Positions 8,308-16,434 of a stretch of DNA of 64,000 nucleotides are shown in pieces (the first letter of the stretch is position 1; each line of letters opens with the position of its first letter). A program made the position numbers and the translations under genes. Under the pieces are notes generated by a model. The model searched no databases, was not told where the DNA came from, and was given only the letters and a program-made list of their open reading frames with translations. Source of the DNA: Kineosporia aurantiaca JCM 3230 (lineage in GTDB: Bacteria; Actinomycetota; Actinomycetes; Actinomycetales; Kineosporiaceae); the NCBI GenBank assembly GCA_000719025.1, contig JODP01000003.1, positions 434,001-498,000 of the forward strand, in the 5' to 3' direction.

Positions 8308-9069
8308 GTGGACCTCACCTTCGCGGCGGCGGCGCTGTCCGGCTACCTGCTGGCCCTGGGCCGGACGGTGGGCTTCGTGCTGGTCGCCCCGCCGTTCAAC
8401 ACCCGGACCATCCCCAGCCAGGTCCGTGCCGCGACCGCCCTCGCGCTGGCCGTCCCGCTGGCCAACTGGACCATCCCGAAGGCCCCGGAACTGGCCTCCG
8501 GGCAGATGATCGGGCAGATGCTGCTGCAGATGCTGCTCGGGGTCGCGCTCGGGTACTTCGTCCTGATGGCCGTGGCGGCGATCCAGGCGATCGGTGACTT
8601 CATCGACCTGGCCGGTGGTTTCAGCATCTCCCAGGGCCTGGACCCGTTGTCGATGGTGCAGAGCTCGGTGATGGGCCGGCTGCACCAGCTGATCGCGATC
8701 ACCCTGTTGTGGGGCACCGACGGGCACCTGGTGATCCTGCGCGGGTTCTCCCGAACCTTTGAGATCTCGCCGATGGCCCGGCTCGACCTCGGTGAGACCG
8801 CCCGGGTGCTCACCCAGATGCTCTCCACCATGTTCCTGGCCGCGATCCAGATCACCGCGCCGATCCTGGCCGCCCTGCTGATCGCCGACCTCGCGCTGGG
8901 CCTGCTGACCCGGGCCGCCCCCGCGCTGAACGCCTTTGCCCTGGCCTTCCCGCTGAAGATCATTCTCAGCCTGTTCCTGATCGGCCTGATCCTGGTGCAG
9001 ATCCCGGGCGCTCTGGAGAATTTCGTCAACACCGCGGGCGTCACCATGGTCCGGATGGTCGGGGGGTGA
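8308..9069 (+). CDS. fliR: flagellar export gate protein FliR
   Basis: A 253-residue FliR with about six membrane helices and family motifs such as ALGRTVGFVLVAPPFNTRTIP near the start, IGDFIDLAGGFSISQGLDP in the middle and LGLLTRAAPALNAFALAFPLKI near the end. It forms the single-copy cap of the FliP5-FliQ4-FliR1 export channel. It uses a GTG start. It lies in the same operon as fliQ and flhB, with a 9-base gap to flhB. Confidence 0.95.
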   Translation: MDLTFAAAALSGYLLALGRTVGFVLVAPPFNTRTIPSQVRAATALALAVPLANWTIPKAPELASGQMIGQMLLQMLLGVALGYFVLMAVAAIQAIGDFIDLAGGFSISQGLDPLSMVQSSVMGRLHQLIAITLLWGTDGHLVILRGFSRTFEISPMARLDLGETARVLTQMLSTMFLAAIQITAPILAALLIADLALGLLTRAAPALNAFALAFPLKIILSLFLIGLILVQIPGALENFVNTAGVTMVRMVGG

Positions 9070-9078
9070 GGGCGGACG

Positions 9079-10248
9079 ATGGCCGGTGACAAGGACGGCA
9101 AGACCGAGAAGCCGACTGCCAAACGGCTCAGGGACGCCCGTCAGGACGGGCAGTTCCCGCGCAGTCAGGAGTTCGGCACCTGGGCCTCGATCGCGGTGGC
9201 GATCGCGTTGCTGCCGATGAGCGTGCACCTGGCCAACCAGAGAATCCGCGGGATGATCGCCCAGTGGCCAGCGGTGATCGACGACCCGTCGATACCGCGT
9301 GCTCTGCGGGTGATGAACGCCATGCCGATGACCATCCTGATCGGTTCCGCTCCCATGGTCCTCGGGGCGATGATCACGGGAGTCGTGGCGATCTCGGCGC
9401 AGGGCGTCTACCCCAGCTCAAAGGCGCTGACCCCGAAGTTCAGTCGGCTGAACCCGTTGCAGGGCATCAAGCGGATGTTCGGTCCCCGCGCCGCCTGGGA
9501 GGCGCTGAAAGCTGTTCTCAAGGTCGCCGTTCTGGCTGCGGTGGTATACGCGCTGGGTAAGAACCTGATCCCCGAGTTGGTGGGGGCGGGCATCCGTCCG
9601 CTGACCGCCACCCTCGAACGCACCAGCCAGGGCATCCGCTCAATGGTCTTCGCGGCCGCCGGGGCCGGCCTCGTGCTGGCCATGGCCGACTACTTCTACC
9701 AGCGTCATGAGGTCACCAAACAGCTCATGATGACGCCGAAGGAGATCAAGGACGAATACAAGCAGCAAGAGGGTGACCCGATGCTGAAGGGGGCGATCCG
9801 GCAGAAACAGATGGCCATGGCCCGCAACCGGATGATGGCCGAGATCCCCACCGCCAACGTGGTCCTCACCAACCCGACGCACCTGGCCATCGCGCTGAAG
9901 TACGAGCAGGGCAAGGGCGCGCCGAAGGTGGTGGCCAAGGGCTCGGGCACGGTCGCGGCCACGATCCGGGAGATCGCCAAGGAGAACCGGGTGCCGGTGG
10001 TCGAGGACAAACCGCTCGCCCGCGCGCTGTTCCGGGTCTGCGAGATCGGCGAGGAGATCCCGGCCGAGCTGTACATGGCGGTGGCCCGGATCCTCGCCTT
10101 CGTGATGCACGCCGGCAAGCCCGGCCGCAACGCCGCAACCCGGCGACCGACCACCAAGACGCCGGTTCCGGACGTCCTTCCCACCCGCGCCGAACTCAGT
10201 GCACGTCGCCGCCGGGAGCTCAGCGAGGCCCGCCACCGGGCCCGCTGA
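9079..10248 (+). CDS. flhB: flagellar export switch protein FlhB
   Basis: A 389-residue FlhB. Four membrane helices are followed by the cytoplasmic domain with the autocleavage site NPTH at residues 265-268; cleavage after Asn switches export from hook/rod to filament proteins. The N-terminal DGKTEKPTAKRLRDARQDGQ is the family start. Compared with enteric FlhB the C-terminus carries about 35 extra basic residues. It is the last gene of the fliM-flhB block. The following 185 bases separate it from a surface-protein gene that interrupts the usual flhB-flhA adjacency. Confidence 0.96.
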   Translation: MAGDKDGKTEKPTAKRLRDARQDGQFPRSQEFGTWASIAVAIALLPMSVHLANQRIRGMIAQWPAVIDDPSIPRALRVMNAMPMTILIGSAPMVLGAMITGVVAISAQGVYPSSKALTPKFSRLNPLQGIKRMFGPRAAWEALKAVLKVAVLAAVVYALGKNLIPELVGAGIRPLTATLERTSQGIRSMVFAAAGAGLVLAMADYFYQRHEVTKQLMMTPKEIKDEYKQQEGDPMLKGAIRQKQMAMARNRMMAEIPTANVVLTNPTHLAIALKYEQGKGAPKVVAKGSGTVAATIREIAKENRVPVVEDKPLARALFRVCEIGEEIPAELYMAVARILAFVMHAGKPGRNAATRRPTTKTPVPDVLPTRAELSARRRRELSEARHRAR

Positions 10249-10354
10249 GCGGCGCCCACAAGTCACCCGTCCGGGCCGCAAAAACGGTCACCGACATCCA
10301 ATTTCACTCATCCGACCGGAGATCTTTGGGGACACGCCGTCCGCAATAACATCT

Positions 10355-10379
10355 GTGTAATTACACCGCTACCTAGAGT
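10355..10379 (+). promoter_or_regulatory. palindromic operator candidate and -10-like box upstream of the TIG protein gene
   Basis: GTGTAATTACAC at 10355-10366 is a perfect 12-base palindrome in otherwise GC-rich DNA, and TAGAGT at 10374-10379 resembles an actinobacterial housekeeping -10 box. The palindrome sits where a -35 box would be, so a dimeric regulator bound there could repress or replace -35 recognition. No TCAA-GCCGA flagellar motif is seen here. The coding start at 10434 lies about 50 bases downstream. The 185-base gap 10249-10433 holds nothing else recognised. Confidence 0.45.
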
Positions 10380-10433
10380 TCGCGATCGACCGGATCACGA
10401 TGGATCCTGGCAATCGGTAGCGGGGGCGCCTTT

Positions 10434-13400
10434 ATGCGAGTTCTGCCACGCACGACGAACAACGATTTCGGGGATCCACCCACATCGGGTGATTCCCGGT
10501 TCCGCCACAGACGCCGGGTCGCCCAGGTTCTGGCTGGTCTGGTCGTCGCCGGGATGGGCCTTCCGATGGCCTCCGGCATGGCGGAAGCGGCGACGCACAG
10601 CCAGGCCTCGGCCGGGTCGCACTCGGCGGTGGGGAAGTCGTCGAGCGCCAAGCCGATCGTCAAGAAGGACAAGAAGCTCGGCAAGGCCGACATCAAGGCC
10701 GCGGCCGACGGTTCGGTCGCCGCGTCCTCCTACGGCGTCAAGGCCACGGTCACGCTGCTCGGCCAGCCGCTGGTGAACACGACGCCGACCCCGGTGTCCA
10801 ACTACCCGAACGGGCCGGCCTCCGCGAACACCGGGACGGTCACCGCCGGCACCGCCCTCAGCACCGGCGCCGTGACCACGACCGCCACCGGTGACGACCT
10901 GAAGGACACCGCCTCGGCGAGTGCCTCGGTCGCGGGCCTGGGCACCGGCACCGCGCTGGCCGCCCTCCAGAGCATCTCGGCCGACCTGGTCCAGTCCACC
11001 TGCACCGGTACCGGGGGCGGGGTCTCCGGCGATGCCAAGGTCACCGGTCTGAAGCTCGGCGGCACGGCGAACACCACGATCCCCGGCACGCTGCCGGCCA
11101 ACTACAACGTCGACATCGGCGCCCTGGCCACGCTGACCCTGAACGAGCAGGTCACCAGCAACACCGGTGGCAAGAGCACGATCACCGTCAACGCGCTGCA
11201 CCTGAAGCTGGTCAACGGCACCGCCGACGTGATCGCCGGGCAGAGCGTCTGCTCGACCACGAACGCGATCACCCCGGTGGTCAGCAGCTTCACCCCGACC
11301 TCGGGTCCGGCCAACGGCGGTACCGCGGTGACGATCACCGGTACCGGCTTCCGGGGCACCACCGACGTGCAGTTCGGCACGACGTCGGCGCAGTACACGA
11401 TCGACAGCACGACGCAGATCACCGCCTACGCGCCGGCCGGTACCGGCACGCCCACGGTCAAGGTGATCAACGCGGCCGGCACCGGCACGTCGACCGGGAC
11501 CTTCACCTACTTCGGGGCCCCGACGGTCAGCTCGATCAGTCCGGCGACCGGGCCACCGGGGGGCGGGACCTCGGTGGTGATCACCGGGACCGACTTCACC
11601 CCGAGCGCGACGGTCAGGTTCGGTAGCGCGGACGCCACCGTGACCTCCCGGAACGGCACCACCGGCATCACGGTGACCGCACCGGCCGGGACCGGGTCGC
11701 AGTTCGTCACGGTGACCACCGCGGGAGGGACGTCCGCCCAGAACAACAGCGCGGTGTTCAGCTACGTCGGAGTTCCCACGGCGGGCTCGATCACACCGGG
11801 CCGGGGCCCGGTCACCGGTGGTACGTCGGTCGCCCTGACCGGTACCAACTTCACCAACGCCACGGTGGTCCTGGTTGACGGCAACGCCGTTCCGACGACG
11901 TATGTCAGCACCACCGAGGTGGACTTCGTGACGCCGGTGCACGCTGCCGGCAGTGTGCCGATCACGGTGAACACCGGTTCGACGACCGGCACCGGCAGCG
12001 CCACCTTCACGTACGCCAGCCCGGCGGTCACCAACCTGACGCCGACCAGCGGCCCGATCACTGGTGGCACCTCGGTGACGGTGACGGGTACCGACCTGGA
12101 CCAGGTCAACTCGGTGACTGTGGGTACGGGTACCGGCACGATCACCTCCCAGAACGCCACCACGCTCGTCTTCACCACCCCGGTCGACCTGACCGCGGGC
12201 GGTGTGCCGGTGGTGCTGAACGGCCCGGGTACCAACACCACGACCGCGGGCACGTTCACCTACAACCTGGGCAGCAACCTGCCGCCGGTCTCCCTGGTGA
12301 TGACGCCCAGTACCGGCCCGATCGCCGGTGGCACGCCCATCACGATCGCGGGCGTCAACCTGGGCACTCCGACCGACGTCCAGTTCGGCGGGGTCTCCGG
12401 AACGAACTTCTCGTTCAACCTCGGCACGATCAGCGTGACCACGCCGCAGGGAGTCAACGCCGGTGATGTGCCGGTCACCATCATCTACAGCGGTGGTGTG
12501 ACGCAGAGCATCCTGGCCAACACGTTCACCTACACCGCGGCCGCAGCGACGCTGGGTACTCCCACGCCGGGCTCCGGTCCGACCACCGGTGGTACCTCGG
12601 TGACGCTGACCGGGACCGGATTCACCCCGAACTCCGTGGTCTCCATCGACGGTGTGCCGGTGCCGACCACCTACAACAGCAGCACTTCGCTGACCTTCAG
12701 CACCCCGATCCACTCCCGGGGCTCGGCCCCGATCACCGTGGTGACCAGCGGCGTCACTACTTCCGGGGCGAGCTTCACCTACGCCGCGACGCCGCTCAAC
12801 GCGGTGGCGACTCCGCTTACGGGTAGTACCACCGGGGGTACCTCGGTGACGGTCACCGGCACCGGCCTGGCCGACGTCACCTCGGTTGTCGTTGGTGGGA
12901 ACACGGTGAACACCATCACGGCCCAGTCAGACACCTCGCTCACGTTCGTCACCCCGGCGCACGCCGCCGGGATCGTGACGGTCACGCTGCAGGGCGACTT
13001 CGGCACCAGCCTGCTGCCGAGCGTGTTCGTCTACGCGGCGGCCGCGCCGACCATCACCTCGGTCAACCCGGCCACGGGTGCGCAGGACGGTGGCTACACC
13101 GTCACGCTGACCGGTACCGGGTTCGACAACACCCTGGCGATCCTGGTCGGCGGTCTGCCGGCGACCAACGTCACCGTGGTGAGCAGCACCTCGGTGACGT
13201 TCCGGATGCCGGCCGGTCTCCAGCCGGGCCCGGTCACCATCCTGGTCACCACGACCGGGGGTACCGACACCGCCACCTTCACCTACGGTGCGGCGGCCAC
13301 GATCACCTCGATCTCGCCGATCAGCGGTCCGTCTACCGGCGGCACCACGGTGACGATCACCGGTACCGGGTTCACCGGCGCCGACAGCGTCACCATCGGC

Positions 13401-15137
13401 GGCACCGTGGTCAACAACATCACGGTCGTGAACAACACGACGATCACTTTCGTCACCCCGCAGCACGCGGCGGGCACGGCGCAGGTGGTGGTGAACGGTG
13501 ACGGCGGGAACAGCACGCAGGCAGCGGTCTTCACCTACCTCGCCGTGAACCTGAGCCCGACCATCACCGCGCTGGTGCCGGGGATCGGCACGATCGACGG
13601 CGGTACCCAGGTGACCATCTACGGCACCGGGTTCCTGCTGGCCAACTCCGTCACCTTCGGGGGCGTCGCGGCCACCAACGTCACCGTCGTCAACAACACC
13701 ACGATCATCGCCACCTCCCCGGCCCACGCCGCGGGTGCGGTGAACGTGATCGTGACGACGCCGGTCGGCAGCAGCACGTCGGTGGCTGCCTCGCAGTTCA
13801 CTTACGTGGCCGCCAACAGCGTCCCGGTGATCGACACCATGACGCCGCGCAGCGGTCCGACGGGCGGCGGAACCACCGTCGTGTTCCAGGGTCTCGGGCT
13901 GCAGACGGTTGACCAGATCACCTTCGACGGGGTCGCCGGGACCAACCTGACGATCCTCAACAACACCACGGCGTCGGTCGTGACCCCGGCCCACGCGGCC
14001 GGCGGGATCGCCGTCCTCCTGCGGAACTCGCAGGGCACCAGCAGCTCCTACCTGTTCACCTACGTGCCGCTCTCCGGGCTGCCGACGGTGGCGGGCCTGA
14101 CCCCGAACGTGGGTCCGGTGGCTGGTGGCACACCGGTGACGATCACCGGTACCGGGTTCGACGCGAACACCACGGTCTCGTTCGACGGCGTGCTCGGCAC
14201 CAACCTGGTGCTCGGCGCGGACGTGGACAACCCGCTGGTCGGAGCGTCGAAGGCCAAGACCTCGAAGCTGTCCGTGGCCCGCACCCGGGACAACGACCTG
14301 AAGGTCAAGGCCTTCAGGCCGACGTCGGTGAGCAAGGCGATCAGCCGGTGGAAGGCGGCGGCGTCCAACACGCTGACCGTGACCACTCCGCCGCACGTCG
14401 GTGGCCCGACCACGGTCGTGGTGACCAACTCGGCCGGCTCGATCAGCTTCGTCGAGTCCTTCACCTTCATCCCGGTCCTGGCCGCGACGGTGACGATCGA
14501 GACCGACGTGACGGTGAGCACCAGCAAGGCGATCGCGGCGAAGGGCCCGAGCTACTCCGGCCTCGAGGTGACGGCGTGCAGCACGCCCGAAGGTACGGGC
14601 AGCACGGCGGTCTCCTCCTCCGGCAAGGCGTGCGTCTACACCGCGACCGACGAGACCGGGACCGACTCCTTCGTGATGTCGGTGACCGACGACCTCGGCC
14701 AGGAATCGGAGCAGACCGTCAACGTCGATGTCGTCGAAGAGGGCGGCACCGGCACCGGCGACGGGAGCGGCAACGACTCCGGCAACGGCGACGGCACCGG
14801 CACCGGCAATGGGAGCGGCAACGACTCCGGCAACGGTGACGGCGGCAGTGGCTCCGGCGGGGCCGGCGGCAACGACACCGGGGGCGGCCTGGCCTTCACC
14901 GGTACCCCGCTGCTGCTGATCCCGGGTCTGGCCCTGGGTCTGGTGCTGGTCCTGATCGGTGGCGGCCTGCTCGGCGCCGAGCGGTTCCGGATCCGGCGCA
15001 GCGGCAACGCCGTTCAACCGCGGACCGACGAGGACGGGCGGCAGTTGATGCCGGCCGGACTGTTCGGACCGGAGGTCACCTTCCAGGAGGCGGACGACCA
15101 GTACGGCCCGAAACCCTCACCTGACGACGCGGCGTAG
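10434..15137 (+). CDS. LAXTG-anchored surface protein with 12 IPT/TIG repeats
   Basis: A 1567-residue secreted protein. The leader has a basic stretch (RFRHRRR) and a hydrophobic core ending AEAA near residue 53. Residues about 90-280 match the choice-of-anchor P type beta domain. Twelve IPT/TIG immunoglobulin-like repeats of 80-95 residues follow, each opening with a SGPxxGGTxVTITGTGF-like motif. Then come one further Ig-like domain, a Gly/Asn/Asp/Ser stalk, the sorting motif LAFTG (residues 1486-1490), a membrane helix and a basic, long cytoplasmic tail. LAXTG is the known target of class E sortases, and a class E sortase gene follows 36 bases on. It is probably a cell-wall-anchored adhesin or stalk. 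Ligand unknown. Confidence 0.88.
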   Translation: MRVLPRTTNNDFGDPPTSGDSRFRHRRRVAQVLAGLVVAGMGLPMASGMAEAATHSQASAGSHSAVGKSSSAKPIVKKDKKLGKADIKAAADGSVAASSYGVKATVTLLGQPLVNTTPTPVSNYPNGPASANTGTVTAGTALSTGAVTTTATGDDLKDTASASASVAGLGTGTALAALQSISADLVQSTCTGTGGGVSGDAKVTGLKLGGTANTTIPGTLPANYNVDIGALATLTLNEQVTSNTGGKSTITVNALHLKLVNGTADVIAGQSVCSTTNAITPVVSSFTPTSGPANGGTAVTITGTGFRGTTDVQFGTTSAQYTIDSTTQITAYAPAGTGTPTVKVINAAGTGTSTGTFTYFGAPTVSSISPATGPPGGGTSVVITGTDFTPSATVRFGSADATVTSRNGTTGITVTAPAGTGSQFVTVTTAGGTSAQNNSAVFSYVGVPTAGSITPGRGPVTGGTSVALTGTNFTNATVVLVDGNAVPTTYVSTTEVDFVTPVHAAGSVPITVNTGSTTGTGSATFTYASPAVTNLTPTSGPITGGTSVTVTGTDLDQVNSVTVGTGTGTITSQNATTLVFTTPVDLTAGGVPVVLNGPGTNTTTAGTFTYNLGSNLPPVSLVMTPSTGPIAGGTPITIAGVNLGTPTDVQFGGVSGTNFSFNLGTISVTTPQGVNAGDVPVTIIYSGGVTQSILANTFTYTAAAATLGTPTPGSGPTTGGTSVTLTGTGFTPNSVVSIDGVPVPTTYNSSTSLTFSTPIHSRGSAPITVVTSGVTTSGASFTYAATPLNAVATPLTGSTTGGTSVTVTGTGLADVTSVVVGGNTVNTITAQSDTSLTFVTPAHAAGIVTVTLQGDFGTSLLPSVFVYAAAAPTITSVNPATGAQDGGYTVTLTGTGFDNTLAILVGGLPATNVTVVSSTSVTFRMPAGLQPGPVTILVTTTGGTDTATFTYGAAATITSISPISGPSTGGTTVTITGTGFTGADSVTIGGTVVNNITVVNNTTITFVTPQHAAGTAQVVVNGDGGNSTQAAVFTYLAVNLSPTITALVPGIGTIDGGTQVTIYGTGFLLANSVTFGGVAATNVTVVNNTTIIATSPAHAAGAVNVIVTTPVGSSTSVAASQFTYVAANSVPVIDTMTPRSGPTGGGTTVVFQGLGLQTVDQITFDGVAGTNLTILNNTTASVVTPAHAAGGIAVLLRNSQGTSSSYLFTYVPLSGLPTVAGLTPNVGPVAGGTPVTITGTGFDANTTVSFDGVLGTNLVLGADVDNPLVGASKAKTSKLSVARTRDNDLKVKAFRPTSVSKAISRWKAAASNTLTVTTPPHVGGPTTVVVTNSAGSISFVESFTFIPVLAATVTIETDVTVSTSKAIAAKGPSYSGLEVTACSTPEGTGSTAVSSSGKACVYTATDETGTDSFVMSVTDDLGQESEQTVNVDVVEEGGTGTGDGSGNDSGNGDGTGTGNGSGNDSGNGDGGSGSGGAGGNDTGGGLAFTGTPLLLIPGLALGLVLVLIGGGLLGAERFRIRRSGNAVQPRTDEDGRQLMPAGLFGPEVTFQEADDQYGPKPSPDDAA
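11268..14475 (+). repeat. twelve diverged tandem IPT/TIG-coding repeats
   Basis: Twelve in-frame units of roughly 240-290 bases within the surface protein. They are clearly diverged at DNA level, so recent slippage is unlikely. The last unit is longer than the others because of a Lys/Arg-rich insertion at about 14223-14365. Confidence 0.85.
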
Positions 15138-15173
15138 CCCGCAGACGACCGAGAGATACGAAAGGATGCACGA

Positions 15174-15830
15174 GTGCTGACGATGAGGCGGACCCGCGGA
15201 TCGCGGGTCCGCCTCATCGGCGTTTCCGTCCTGGTCGTCGGTGTCCTGCTGACGGCCGGTCTCGGTGGCGGCTGGTGGTGGACCAACTGGCGGGCCCGCA
15301 CCACCGCGCACCATCTCGCCGATCGGGCGACCAGGGCCTTCGAGGCGCCGGGGCCGAAGGGACCTGACCTGGCGGTGATCCCGCGCGGGGTGAACGGGCC
15401 GGTGATCGCCGTGGTCCGGATCCCGAAACTGGGCAACGACTGGCGGATGCCGGTGGAACTCGGCACCGGGACCGAGATCCTGCGCCAGGGCCTGGGAATG
15501 TACGAGGGAAGTCCTCAGCCGGGGCAACACGGCAACGTCGGCCTGGCCGGGCACCGCACCACCTGGGGCGCTCCGTTCAAGCACATCAACGAGCTGGCCT
15601 CGGGCGATCTGATCCGGGTGTGGACCGCCGAGGGCCGGTTCGACTACCGGGTGGTCAGCGCGGGGGTCACCGATCCGTCGGACATCTCGGTGGTGCAGCA
15701 GAAGACCGCGCGGGGCCGGGCGATGCTCACCCTGACCACCTGTCACCCCGAGTTCTCCGCGGCGCAACGACTGTACGTGCACGCCGTCCTGGTCAGTAGC
15801 CTGCCGGCGGCGAAGGGCCGGAGTGCCTGA
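15174..15830 (+). CDS. srtE: class E sortase
   Basis: A 218-residue membrane-anchored transpeptidase. One N-terminal membrane helix (about 13-36) precedes a sortase beta-barrel. Catalytic residues are visible: His127 in GLAGHRTT, Cys190 in TLTTC and Arg199 in SAAQRLYVHA. The TLTTCHP context is typical of class E enzymes, which recognise LAXTG and act as housekeeping sortases in high-GC actinobacteria. Its neighbour encodes an LAFTG protein, so substrate and enzyme are paired. GTG at 15174 was chosen because AAAGGA lies about 8 bases upstream; ATG at 15183 is the only other close option. A perfect hairpin covers codons 4-16. A strong terminator follows. Confidence 0.9.
   Translation: MLTMRRTRGSRVRLIGVSVLVVGVLLTAGLGGGWWWTNWRARTTAHHLADRATRAFEAPGPKGPDLAVIPRGVNGPVIAVVRIPKLGNDWRMPVELGTGTEILRQGLGMYEGSPQPGQHGNVGLAGHRTTWGAPFKHINELASGDLIRVWTAEGRFDYRVVSAGVTDPSDISVVQQKTARGRAMLTLTTCHPEFSAAQRLYVHAVLVSSLPAAKGRSA
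15181..15219 (+). promoter_or_regulatory. perfect 18-bp inverted repeat over the first codons of the sortase gene
   Basis: Arms 15181-15198 (CGATGAGGCGGACCCGCG) and 15202-15219 are exact reverse complements separated by three bases. In mRNA this gives an 18-bp, very GC-rich stem beginning 7 bases after the GTG start and spanning the alternative ATG. No T-run follows, so it is not a classic terminator. It would be expected to hinder ribosome entry, or to pause or attenuate transcription between adhesin and sortase. Confidence 0.8.
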
Positions 15831-15856
15831 GACCGGGTGAACGGATCTGCGGCGAC

Positions 15857-15907
15857 CCCCCGGTGGACCGGGCCTTCGAACCAGAAGGCTTGGACCACCG
15901 GGGGTTT
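15857..15907. terminator. terminator after the sortase gene, probably bidirectional
   Basis: CCCCCGGTGG (15857-15866) pairs with CCACCGGGGG (15895-15904), with an inner stem GCCTTC/GAAGGC, followed by TTT. It sits between the convergent sortase gene and the 55-residue protein gene, so it can end both transcripts. Confidence 0.75.
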
Positions 15908-15912
15908 GCGCG

Positions 15913-16080
15913 TTACTGAGCGGCTACGTCCTGTATCGGGACGGGTGCCGTGGTGGGGGACTCGGCCGGAGTGCTTCCCGGCAGGGGGACGGTGAAGAGA
16001 ACATTCTCGGTCTTCGCCAGGCCGACCATCAGCACGGCCAAGAAGGGGAAGACCGCGATCGCGGCGACAACAAGGGACAT
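15913..16080 (-). CDS. small single-pass membrane protein (55 aa), unknown function
   Basis: A 55-residue protein: one hydrophobic helix at residues 2-22 (VVAAIAVFPFLAVLMVGLA), then a Pro/Thr/Ser/Ala-rich tail without charge clusters. The ATG at 16080 is preceded by GGAGGTGCCGA, an ideal ribosome binding site at ideal distance, which is the main reason to believe it. It ends against the shared terminator with the sortase gene and is divergent from flhA. I do not recognise a family. A helper of the sortase/adhesin pair or of the export gate is conceivable from position only. Confidence 0.65.
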   Translation of the reverse strand: MSLVVAAIAVFPFLAVLMVGLAKTENVLFTVPLPGSTPAESPTTAPVPIQDVAAQ

Positions 16081-16434
16081 TCGGCACCTCCGCCAAAGGC
16101 GGCGCAGTTCGGATCGGGGGAAGAACTCTCGGACACCTGTCTGATGCACGGACCCGCACACGCCGATGTGCGCGAGCGGGCCCTGCCGAAAGCCGAAACA
16201 GAGCATAGTTCGTCCGGTTCGGGAGGGAAAGCGGCTAGCCGAGCAACAAAATACGCCGCGATCGACAACGGGCAACCGCGGGGTCACACGAACGGCGGGC
16301 CGCCTCAAGGTCGGTCCGGGCGCCGCCGATGTGAGCAACAGCCACGGATGGCCTAACTGCGGGGCAACGGATTCACGCCGATGGACGAGTGGGTCCCCCG
16401 CCCTCGCACCACGCTGCTGTCGGAGGTCGCCCCC
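16081..16434. other. divergent intergenic region before flhA
   Basis: About 350 bases between the 55-residue membrane protein gene (minus) and flhA (plus). It holds a sigma-28-type promoter candidate (16305-16332) and the flhA ribosome binding site GGAGGT (16422-16427). Short open frames here lack ribosome binding sites, and no other gene is supported. Confidence 0.5.
16305..16332 (+). promoter_or_regulatory. candidate sigma-28-type promoter of flhA
   Basis: TCAA (16305-16308), 16 bases, then GCCGATGT (16325-16332), matching the flagellar motif found before fliN and fliC. It lies about 100 bases before the flhA start and would drive flhA, the giant FlhF-like gene and the small membrane protein gene. 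Confidence 0.5.

Noticed and set aside
6976..9228. Long minus-strand open frame (750 codons) opposite fliO-fliR, and similar ones opposite fliK, flgK and the TIG gene
   Set aside because: High GC keeps antisense frames open. The peptides are rich in Gly, Arg, His, Gln and Asp without any fold, and the plus-strand genes are certain families.
10354..10367. Palindrome read as a CRP site
   Set aside because: The half-site distance is shorter than TGTGA-N6-TCACA and only TGTG/CAC is shared.
11268..14475. Regular repeats considered as a CRISPR array or satellite
   Set aside because: They are protein-coding TIG repeats, diverged and without short identical repeats and unique spacers.
16381..16434. 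ATG at 16381 as flhA start
   Set aside because: GTG at 16435 has GGAGGT at ideal spacing and gives the normal FlhA N-terminus. The extra 18 residues have no family match.
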